Source of the DNA: DATKMS01 sp041497995
GTDB taxonomy: Bacteria > Desulfobacterota > Binatia > HRBIN30
Length of the DNA stretch: 6,897 nucleotides
Direction: 5' to 3'
NCBI GenBank assembly: GCA_041497995.1
Contig: JBGQHM010000363.1
Coordinates: forward strand, 1 to 6,897
Numbering within the stretch: the stretch's first letter is position 1; the number at the start of each line of letters is the position of its first letter. The notes under the pieces were generated by a model that searched no databases, had not been told where the DNA came from, and saw only the letters and a list, made by a program, of their open reading frames with translations. A program made the translations under genes and the position numbers. This document shows, piece by piece, positions 1 through 5,581 of this stretch.

Positions 1-463
1 AGCTGATCAGACCCAGCGCGACGAAGTTGAGCATGATGGTGCTGATGACCTCGTTGACGTTGCGCCGCAACTTGAGCTGACCGGCGATACCGCCCCACAG
101 CGCGCCCGCCAGCGCTGCGACGGCGAGATCGGCAGTCAAATCCAACCAGGCAGGTACATGCCCGCCGTGCGTGCCCAACGCTGCCATCGCCAACGCTCCC
201 ATCAACAACTGGCCTTCGGCACCGATGTTCCAGACACCGGCCCGAAACGACACGGCGATCGCGAGACCCGCAAGCAGCAGCGGGCAGCTCTTCACTCCAA
301 CTTCGGAGAGGCTGTCGAGGCTGCCGAACGCGCCGCCGATGAGTGCGCCAAACGCTGCAGCCGGATTGCTGCCGGATGCTGCGATGATAATGGCACTAAC
401 GACGAATGCGCCGGCCAGCGCAAGCAGCGATGGCAGGGCACGTGCGGCGAATCGCCTCAGCAT
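1..463 (-). CDS. BMP-family (nucleoside-type) ABC transporter permease, N-terminal part
   Basis: Inner-membrane channel subunit of the importer whose ATPase and lipoprotein lie just upstream on the same strand. It is cut by the window edge after 154 residues; the family is usually about 350. I read it directly from the reverse complement. There is a hydrophobic first helix (about residues 10-30), then the family hallmark FRAGVWNIGAEGQLLMGA (73-90), another hydrophobic segment (about 111-128), and NEVISTIMLNFVA (137-149). These motifs are characteristic of NupP/YufP-type permeases, related to the ribose-type (RbsC-like) permeases. The ATG at 463 is the only sensible start: no other start codon occurs in frame just upstream. 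It overlaps the ATPase stop by 7 nt, so translation is probably coupled; no Shine-Dalgarno is evident. By family convention a second permease (NupQ/YufQ type) should follow beyond position 1. The substrate cannot be told from this subunit. Confidence 0.93.
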   Translation of the reverse strand, partial: MLRRFAARALPSLLALAGAFVVSAIIIAASGSNPAAAFGALIGGAFGSLDSLSEVGVKSCPLLLAGLAIAVSFRAGVWNIGAEGQLLMGALAMAALGTHGGHVPAWLDLTADLAVAALAGALWGGIAGQLKLRRNVNEVISTIMLNFVALGLIS

Positions 464-1986
464 GCTGCGCCGGCCATTAGCAAACCTAGGTGCTCAGGAT
501 CGATCGGTGGCTGGAGCGCCTCGCTCAGCCGGCCGCGCGACAGCACGCGCACTCGATCACTCAGCTCGAGCACCTCGTCGAGGTCGGTAGAAATCACTAC
601 GACGGCACACCCTCGAAGTGCGACGGCTCGCAAAGCCTCGGTAACCGCAGCGGTCGCAGCGAAGTCGAGGCCGCGGGTGGGGTTGACGGTGACTAACACC
701 TGCGGCTCGTCGGCCAGTGTGCGCGCAACGACGACCCGCTGCTGGTTGCCGCCGGAGAGGGAGCGCACGGGGGCGTCGAGATTCGCAAAGCGGATGGCGT
801 ACTGCTCCGCGAGATCGGCGGCGAAGTGGCGTGCCGCCTCGGTATGGAGCATACCGCGCCGGCTGAAGCGGTCGAGGAGCTTGCGGTTGAGTAGGAAATT
901 CTCCTGCACGGTCATCGGCAACACCAACCCTTCACGCTGGCGATCCGGCGGGATGTGCCCGATGCCCGACGCCAACGCGGCGCCCGGAGTGAAGTGCGTG
1001 AGCGTACGCCCGCTGACACTGACTGCGCCAGACGCCGGCGGCATCAGCCCCACGAGCACTTCGAACAACTCGCGCTGACCGTTCCCATCGACACCGGCAA
1101 CACCAAGTATCTCACCGCCGTGCACCTCGAAGCTGACACCTTGCAATGCGGGCAGGCCCCGTGTGTCACGCGCGCAGAGCTCCGCGACCTGGAGCACGAC
1201 CGGCCCATCGACGGACCCGCGCGGTGAGACGCTTGGCGGTGCGGCTACCGTCCCAATCATGCGCTCGGCCATCTCGCTCTCGGTGGTCGCACCGACGTCG
1301 TACGTGCCGACGACACGACCGCGCCGCATGACGGTGACACGATCGGCAAGCGCCTTCACCTCACGCAACTTATGCGTGATGAAGATCACCGCCCGCCCTT
1401 GCTCGCGCAGCTGGCGCAGCATTGCAAACAGTGGCCTCACTTCCTGCGGCGTCAGCACGGCGGTGGGCTCGTCGAGGATCAAGACTCGGCCGCCACCGGC
1501 CAAGGCCTTGAGGATCTCGAGGCGCTGGCAGGCACCTACCGGGAGCTGCGTCACCGGCGTGTCGGGCGCACTGAGCTCCAAACCGACGCGTTCTGCCAAG
1601 GCCCGCGCCTCAGTGGCGGCGGCATCAGCATCAAAGCGAAAGCGCGAGTGCTCGGGCAGGCTGAGCGCCAGGTTTTCTGCGACACTGAGCGCATCAACGA
1701 GCGTGAAGTGTTGATGCACCATACCGATGCCGGCCTGCCGTGCCGTGCGTGCCGACGCAAACGACACTGCAGCGCCGTGCAGCAGGATGGTCCCGGTGTC
1801 CGGCTGCAGCAACCCGGCCAGCACGTGCATCAGCGTCGACTTCCCGGCGCCGTTCTCGCCGAGCAAGGCATGGATCTCCCCCGCGCGGAATTCGAGGGTG
1901 ACGTCTCCTAGCGCCTGGACGGCGCCGAAGCGTTTGCCGACGCCGCGCACGGCGAGCAGCGCCGGCGCGTCGGTGTGCACAGTCAT
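457..1986 (-). CDS. BMP-family ABC transporter ATP-binding protein (double NBD, NupO/YufO type)
   Basis: Cytoplasmic energising subunit, 509 residues, the normal length for this two-domain family. NBD1 is intact: Walker A GENGAGKST (43-51), Q-loop Gln92, Walker B VLILDEP (168-174), switch His205. Its signature is the family's divergent form, LPVGACQR (148-155), with Cys153 where relatives usually have Gln. NBD2 is degenerate, as expected for the nucleoside/ribose-type group. Its P-loop GVDGNGQRE (298-306) lacks the Lys. Its signature LSGGNQQR (409-416) is canonical. Its Walker B region VLVTVNPTRGLD (430-441) lacks the Asp-Glu pair, and Ser466 stands where the switch His would be. Thus the canonical catalytic residues are all in NBD1, paired with the NBD2 signature. 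The ATG lies 2 nt after the lipoprotein stop, and the end overlaps the permease start by 7 nt, so all three form one operon. Family is certain; exact substrate is not. Confidence 0.95.
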   Translation of the reverse strand: MTVHTDAPALLAVRGVGKRFGAVQALGDVTLEFRAGEIHALLGENGAGKSTLMHVLAGLLQPDTGTILLHGAAVSFASARTARQAGIGMVHQHFTLVDALSVAENLALSLPEHSRFRFDADAAATEARALAERVGLELSAPDTPVTQLPVGACQRLEILKALAGGGRVLILDEPTAVLTPQEVRPLFAMLRQLREQGRAVIFITHKLREVKALADRVTVMRRGRVVGTYDVGATTESEMAERMIGTVAAPPSVSPRGSVDGPVVLQVAELCARDTRGLPALQGVSFEVHGGEILGVAGVDGNGQRELFEVLVGLMPPASGAVSVSGRTLTHFTPGAALASGIGHIPPDRQREGLVLPMTVQENFLLNRKLLDRFSRRGMLHTEAARHFAADLAEQYAIRFANLDAPVRSLSGGNQQRVVVARTLADEPQVLVTVNPTRGLDFAATAAVTEALRAVALRGCAVVVISTDLDEVLELSDRVRVLSRGRLSEALQPPIDPEHLGLLMAGAAC

Positions 1987-1988
1987 GT

Positions 1989-2999
1989 TCAGAATTCCGC
2001 CGTCGGAACCTTCAGTGTGCCTGCGATGATCTCGTCCCGTGCCTGGTCGATCCGTGCCCTCACGTCGGCAGGAATGCGCGACTCGAGACGAGGGTTGAGC
2101 ACCAGTGACACCACCCCGTTCTTCATGCCCATGCGCTCGATCTTTCCCACGAAGCGTCCGTCCTTGACCTCGCGTGCCACCTGCAGGAAGCCACGTGGAA
2201 TGTCGATCACCGCGCTGGCGATCACGACGTCGGGCGCGACGTCGTTCTGGTTCTTGTTGGCACCGAACGCGTACACCTGCTTTTGCTGCGCCGCCTGGAA
2301 AACGCCGGGCCCCGCCGCGTCCGCATTGTGGAACAGGAAGTCGCAGTCTTGCTGTACGAGGGCGAGCGCCGCTTCCTTGGCGCCACCAACATCCTCCCAG
2401 TTACCCACATACGAAGTAATGACCGAGAACTCCGGCTTCACCGCCTTGGCACCAGCCTCGAACGCAATGATGGTGCTCTTGACCGATGGGATCTTGATGC
2501 CGCCGACGGCACCAGCCTTGCCGGTCTTCGACATGCCAGCCGCCAGGATGCCTTCCAGATAGGTTGCCTCTTCGAGCATGAAGCGCAGCGGCGCGACATT
2601 CGTGCGGACGGTGTTGCCGGATGTCGTGATGAAGACCGTGCCCGGGAAGTCGGGCGCCACTGCGGCCGCGGCGTCTTGAAACTCAAAGCCGTGACCGAAG
2701 ACGAGTTGGTAGCCGCGGCGTGCGAAGTCGCGGAAGCCTTCTTCGAAATCGGCGGGTGTTTTGGTTTGGATTTGACTCACCTCAGCACCAAGCTGATCGC
2801 GGATTGCCAGCAAGCCCTCGTAGGCGAGTGCGTTCCAACCGGCGTCGCTGACGGGACCAGGGCTGAGCAGTGCGACCTTGAACGGCGCGCTCGCCTTGGA
2901 CGCCGGCGTCGCCGCCCCGGTCTGGCCGGTGTCGTGCTGGCAGCCGGCCAGGAAGCTCGCGATGACGTAAAGGAGGAGCGGTCGCACGGAAACGCGCAT
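1989..2999 (-). CDS. bmpA: BMP family ABC transporter substrate-binding lipoprotein
   Basis: Membrane-anchored ligand-binding protein of the importer, 336 residues, normal for BmpA/PnrA/Med proteins. The N-terminus MRVSVRPLLLYVIASFLAGC is a lipoprotein signal with lipobox LAGC and acylated Cys20, followed by a flexible Ala/Thr/Gly/Ser linker to about residue 38. Family motifs follow in order: PGPVSDAGWNALAYEGL (47-63), GFEFQDAAAAVAPDFPGTVF (104-123), FMLEEATYLEGILAAGMSK (140-158), GAVGGIKIPSV (163-173), and HNADAAGPGVFQAAQ (224-238). The next segment reads YAFGANKNQND (243-253), where characterised purine-nucleoside binders have a GVDSDQ-like motif whose Asp contacts the ligand. The ligand may therefore not be a standard nucleoside. 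It is first in the operon, 2 nt before the ATPase. No Shine-Dalgarno precedes the ATG at 2999; a candidate promoter lies so close that the transcript could be nearly leaderless. Confidence 0.93.
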   Translation of the reverse strand: MRVSVRPLLLYVIASFLAGCQHDTGQTGAATPASKASAPFKVALLSPGPVSDAGWNALAYEGLLAIRDQLGAEVSQIQTKTPADFEEGFRDFARRGYQLVFGHGFEFQDAAAAVAPDFPGTVFITTSGNTVRTNVAPLRFMLEEATYLEGILAAGMSKTGKAGAVGGIKIPSVKSTIIAFEAGAKAVKPEFSVITSYVGNWEDVGGAKEAALALVQQDCDFLFHNADAAGPGVFQAAQQKQVYAFGANKNQNDVAPDVVIASAVIDIPRGFLQVAREVKDGRFVGKIERMGMKNGVVSLVLNPRLESRIPADVRARIDQARDEIIAGTLKVPTAEF

Positions 3000-3007
3000 G
3001 GTTGGGG

Positions 3008-3037
3008 CTTATAGCGGACCGCTGTTCGCGGTCGCAA
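3008..3037 (-). promoter_or_regulatory. Candidate sigma70-like promoter for the BMP operon
   Basis: Reading the minus strand, TTGCGA (3037-3032, 4/6 match to TTGACA) is followed after 18 nt by TATAAG (3013-3008, 5/6 match to TATAAT). Transcription would start at about 3001, only one or two bases before the ATG at 2999, giving a nearly leaderless mRNA. That fits the absence of a Shine-Dalgarno. Matches this good can occur by chance, so this is a candidate only. Confidence 0.35.
3014..3035. repeat. Imperfect inverted repeat (possible operator) in the divergent region
   Basis: The left arm GCGGACCGC (3014-3022) pairs with the right arm GCGGTCGC (3028-3035) over 8 bp with one bulged G, around a 5-nt loop TGTTC. 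A third related half-site, GACCG at 3044-3048, forms CGGTC-N10-GACCG with the right arm. The repeat sits between the candidate -35 and -10 of the minus-strand promoter, where a repressor could act. No run of T follows, so it is not an intrinsic terminator. The binding protein is unknown. Confidence 0.4.
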
Positions 3038-3041
3038 GGAT

Positions 3042-3070
3042 TTGACCGTGCCGGTGAACTCGTCCACGAT
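3042..3070 (+). promoter_or_regulatory. Candidate promoter for the metal-importer operon
   Basis: TTGACC (3042-3047, 5/6 match to TTGACA) is followed after 17 nt by CACGAT (3065-3070). The latter keeps only the A at position 2 and the AT ending of TATAAT. The predicted transcription start, about 7 nt downstream, falls on or next to the ATG at 3077, again suggesting a leaderless transcript. The -10 is poor, so confidence is low. Confidence 0.25.
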
Positions 3071-3076
3071 GCCGCG

Positions 3077-3952
3077 ATGCAATGCGCGTGGCTCATCGCC
3101 AGTCTCTGCTTGTGGCTGGCCGCATCGGTCGCCCCGGCGAACGCAAGCATCAAAGTCGTGGCAACGATCTTTCCGCTGACCGACATGGTGCGGCAGGTCG
3201 GCAAGGAGCATGTCGAGGTGACGACCTTGCTGCCACCCGGCGCCAATCCGCACACCTTCGAACCGACGCCGGCGCAAATCCGCGAGGTCGCTGGCGCGAA
3301 CATCTTTGTTTGCATCGGCGCGGGACTGGACACCTGGGCGAACAAGTTGCTCGCCGCGCGCAGCGGATCCTCTACGGTCGTCACCATCACCGACGGCCTG
3401 CAACTGCTCGGCGCCCAGGATGCGCACGACACGCAGGGCGGTGATCCGCACGTCTGGGTCGACCCGGTGTTGATGCGCGATCATGCGGTCCCGGCAATTG
3501 CAACAGCGCTGAGCCAACATGATCCCGAGCACCGGTCGGCGTTCAACAGCGCGGCGGGCGAGTTTCAGGCGGCGCTGACGCAGCTCGACGTCGATATTCG
3601 CGCCGCGCTGACGCCGATGGCGACCCGCAACTACATCGCCTTTCATTCCGCTTGGCGTTACTTCGGCGCGCGCTACGATCTGGACGAGGTGGGGGTCGTG
3701 GAAGCCTTTCCGGGCAAGGAGCCCTCGGCGCGCGAGATCGCCGCCGTCGTCGAGCGCGCCCGCGCGACGCACGTTCGAGCGCTGCTCATCGAGCCGCAGT
3801 TTAACGCACGCATTGCGCAGCAGATCGCCAGTGAGTTCGGCGGCCACACCGTTCTCGTCGATGCCATTGGGGGGCATGACGTGGCCGGCCGCAATCACTA
3901 CATTGATCTCATGCACTACAACCTGCGGGCGTTCGTCGAGGCACTCTCATGA
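3077..3952 (+). CDS. znuA: Zinc/manganese ABC transporter substrate-binding protein (ZnuA/TroA-like, cluster A-I)
   Basis: Periplasmic metal-capture protein, 291 residues. Residues 1-23 (MQCAWLIASLCLWLAASVAPANA) form a cleavable signal peptide ending ANA; there is no lipobox, so the mature protein is probably soluble in the periplasm. The n-region has no Lys or Arg, which is unusual. Metal ligands expected in this family are all present: His59 in NPHTFEPTP, His125 in GGDPHVWVDP, His190 in FHSAWRYFG, and Asp262 in VDAIGG. His at the third position is the zinc/TroA-like pattern, whereas Mn-specific relatives such as PsaA have Glu. The long His-rich loop of enterobacterial ZnuA is absent; only a short segment with one His (His117) occupies that place. 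The ATG at 3077 is chosen because it begins the signal peptide. A TTG at 3002 in the same frame would add 25 charged residues before it. The stop overlaps the ATPase ATG (ATGA). Confidence 0.92.
   Translation: MQCAWLIASLCLWLAASVAPANASIKVVATIFPLTDMVRQVGKEHVEVTTLLPPGANPHTFEPTPAQIREVAGANIFVCIGAGLDTWANKLLAARSGSSTVVTITDGLQLLGAQDAHDTQGGDPHVWVDPVLMRDHAVPAIATALSQHDPEHRSAFNSAAGEFQAALTQLDVDIRAALTPMATRNYIAFHSAWRYFGARYDLDEVGVVEAFPGKEPSAREIAAVVERARATHVRALLIEPQFNARIAQQIASEFGGHTVLVDAIGGHDVAGRNHYIDLMHYNLRAFVEALS
3938..3941 (+). promoter_or_regulatory. Ribosome binding site of the metal-importer ATPase
   Basis: GAGG ends 7 nt before the ATG at 3949, inside the 3' end of the binding-protein gene. It supports the start that overlaps the previous stop codon as ATGA. 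Neither operon's first gene has a comparable site. Confidence 0.5.
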
Positions 3953-4722
3953 GCGGCCCAATCGTGGAGGTTCGTGATCTGGCGGTTGACCTCGACGGAC
4001 ACCCGGTGCTGTGGAACATCAACTTCGCCATCGCGCCGGGAACGTTCCTCGGCATCATCGGTCCGAACGGCGCCGGCAAGACGACGTTGCTCCGCGTGCT
4101 CCTCGGCTTGGTTGGACCGAGTCGCGGAACGGTAACCGTGCTCGGTCGTGCGCCGGCGGAGCTGGGGCGTGGCGCGCATCAGATCGGCTATGTGCCGCAA
4201 CGGCTCGACTTCGACCCGCGCTTCCCAGTATCGGTGCGCGATGTCGTCATGATGGGACGGGCCTGTTGTCTGGGGTTGTTCCGCTTCCCGCGCCGCGACG
4301 ACTGGAACAAGGTGCAGGACTCCATCACTCAGGTGGGCCTCGCTGGTTACGAGTCGCGGCGTATCGGTGACCTTTCGGGTGGCGAGCAGCAGCGCGTTTT
4401 CCTGGCGCGGGCGCTGTGCTCCCAGACGCGGCTGCTGTTGCTCGATGAAGCGACAACGGGGCTGGATCTACCGGCGCAACACGAGCTGTACGCCCTGTTG
4501 CAGCGGCTGCGCCGTGAGATGCACTTGACCGTGATCGCCGTCTCCCACGACCTGCTGGAACTGGGTGCGCACGCCGACGAGCTCATTTGCATCAATGGCA
4601 CCACCCACATCCACGGCAATCCGCAGACCGTGTTGCACAGCCACCAGCTGCGCGAGGCCTACCGCTGCGAGTTCGATTTTCTCTCCGACGAAGCGCGCGA
4701 GAGCGCCGCGCACCGCGCATGA
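3949..4722 (+). CDS. znuC: Zinc/manganese ABC transporter ATP-binding protein (ZnuC-like)
   Basis: Cytoplasmic ATPase of the metal importer, 257 residues, a normal single-NBD length. All catalytic elements are intact: Walker A GPNGAGKTT (38-46), Q-loop Gln84 in GYVPQR, signature LSGGEQQR (142-149), Walker B LLLLDE (162-167), D-loop GLD (171-173), switch His200 in VSHD. The YVPQR-x-D pattern after the Q-loop and the segment VRDVVMMGR (96-104) are typical of the Zn/Mn/Fe chelate-import ATPases rather than of amino-acid or sugar importers. The start overlaps the binding-protein stop by 4 nt and the stop lies 4 nt before the permease, so it is the middle gene of a tight operon. Zn versus Mn cannot be decided from this subunit. 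Confidence 0.94.
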   Translation: MSGPIVEVRDLAVDLDGHPVLWNINFAIAPGTFLGIIGPNGAGKTTLLRVLLGLVGPSRGTVTVLGRAPAELGRGAHQIGYVPQRLDFDPRFPVSVRDVVMMGRACCLGLFRFPRRDDWNKVQDSITQVGLAGYESRRIGDLSGGEQQRVFLARALCSQTRLLLLDEATTGLDLPAQHELYALLQRLRREMHLTVIAVSHDLLELGAHADELICINGTTHIHGNPQTVLHSHQLREAYRCEFDFLSDEARESAAHRA

Positions 4723-4726
4723 TTCG

Positions 4727-5581
4727 ATGATCGAGCTCCTCAGCTACGGATTCGTGCAGCGCGCCCTGATCGCCGGCATCCTGGTCGGGGTGCTGTGCGG
4801 CGTCCTGGGATTTTTCGTCGTGCTGAAGCGCCTGTCCTTCATCGGTGTCGGCATCTCGCACTCGGCGTTCGGCGGCATTGCGATTGGCGTGATCGCCGGC
4901 ATCGAGCCCTTGCTCGCTGCCGCCGTCTTCTCCACCGCCGTCGCCTGGGCAATTGGCTGGCTGAGTCGGAAGGGACGACTGCACGAAGACACGGCGATCG
5001 GCATCCTGTTCTCATCGGCGATGGCATTGGGCGTCGCGCTCATCAGCCTGTCCAGCACCTACCAGGTGGATCTGTTCGGCTACCTCTTCGGCAACATTCT
5101 CGCGGTGTCACCGGACGATCTCTGGCTGCTTGGAGGGATCGCCGTCGTGGTGCTGGCCACCGTCGCACTGCTGTTCAAGGAGTTACTCTTCCTCGCGTTC
5201 GATGAAGAAGTCGCGCGGGCGAACGGCCTACCAGTGACACCGCTGTACTTCGTGCTGCTCAGCTGTCTGGCACTGGCGGTGGTCGCGGCGATCCGTGTCG
5301 TCGGTATCGTACTCGTGGAAGCGTTGCTGGTGATTCCCGCGGCCATCGGCTACCAGCTGGCGCGCGGCTACCGGGCGATGCTGTGTTTGTCGGTCGCCGC
5401 CGCAGTTCTCTCGGCAGTGATCGGCCTCTTCGTGTCGTACTTCCTCAACATCGCCGCCGGCGCCACGATCGTGTTGGTGCTCACGGTCTTCTTCTTCGCG
5501 GCGCTGGGGGCGGGGCGCACGCGGCGCACCGCAGCGGCGCAGCCCGTCGTGATGCCTGAAGGGGCCCGCGCCGTGCCGTAA
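4727..5581 (+). CDS. znuB: Zinc/manganese ABC transporter permease (ZnuB-like)
   Basis: Inner-membrane channel of the metal importer, 284 residues, with about eight or nine hydrophobic helices (first at 13-33, last near 244-262). ABC-3 family hallmarks are present: FVQRALIAGILVGVLCGVLG (9-28) followed by KRLSFIGVGISHSAFGG (34-50), FDEEVARANGLPV (158-170; the coupling-helix region), and VVGIVLVEALLVIPAA (191-206). The start is ATG 4727, just after the ATPase stop. The same frame is open further upstream (from 4565), but that stretch overlaps the ATPase and codes for nothing membrane-like. No clear Shine-Dalgarno is visible, so coupled translation is likely. The C-terminus (about 263-284) is a short polar Arg/Ala/Pro tail with no recognised motif. 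Its TAA directly abuts the stop codon of the convergent gene at 5582. Confidence 0.94.
   Translation: MIELLSYGFVQRALIAGILVGVLCGVLGFFVVLKRLSFIGVGISHSAFGGIAIGVIAGIEPLLAAAVFSTAVAWAIGWLSRKGRLHEDTAIGILFSSAMALGVALISLSSTYQVDLFGYLFGNILAVSPDDLWLLGGIAVVVLATVALLFKELLFLAFDEEVARANGLPVTPLYFVLLSCLALAVVAAIRVVGIVLVEALLVIPAAIGYQLARGYRAMLCLSVAAAVLSAVIGLFVSYFLNIAAGATIVLVLTVFFFAALGAGRTRRTAAAQPVVMPEGARAVP

Larger units (their letters stand above)
3000..3076. promoter_or_regulatory. Divergent intergenic region between the two importer operons
   Basis: This 77-bp gap must contain the start signals for both the BMP operon (minus) and the metal operon (plus), because both first genes point away from it. It holds an imperfect inverted repeat, three GACCG half-sites in alternating orientation, and weak sigma70-like elements in both directions. 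Neither flanking start codon has a recognisable Shine-Dalgarno. It has no small gene or riboswitch fold that I recognise. The regulatory role follows from gene orientation; the individual sites are inference. Confidence 0.7.

Noticed and set aside
158..1078. Long open frame on the plus strand opposite the BMP permease and ATPase
   Set aside because: Its product is Arg/Ser/Ala-rich with no motif, while the minus strand carries unambiguous ABC transporter motifs over the same bases; long antisense frames are expected at this GC content.
3014..3035. Intrinsic terminator
   Set aside because: The hairpin has no following T-run on either strand and lies between two diverging genes, where no transcript would need to end.
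3002..3076. Upstream TTG start for the metal-binding protein
   Set aside because: It would put 25 polar, charged residues before an obvious signal peptide that starts at ATG 3077.
3000..3076. Riboswitch or Zur box in the divergent region
   Set aside because: The gap is too short and lacks any purine-riboswitch-like or AT-rich palindromic Zur-like pattern that I can recognise.
2777..3916. Long minus-strand open frame across the metal-binding protein gene and the divergent gap
   Set aside because: It is antisense to a protein with all four metal ligands and overlaps the lipoprotein gene out of frame; the product has no recognisable domain.
4565..4726. Upstream start for the metal permease
   Set aside because: This stretch overlaps the ATPase out of frame and is not membrane-like; family similarity begins at the ATG at 4727.
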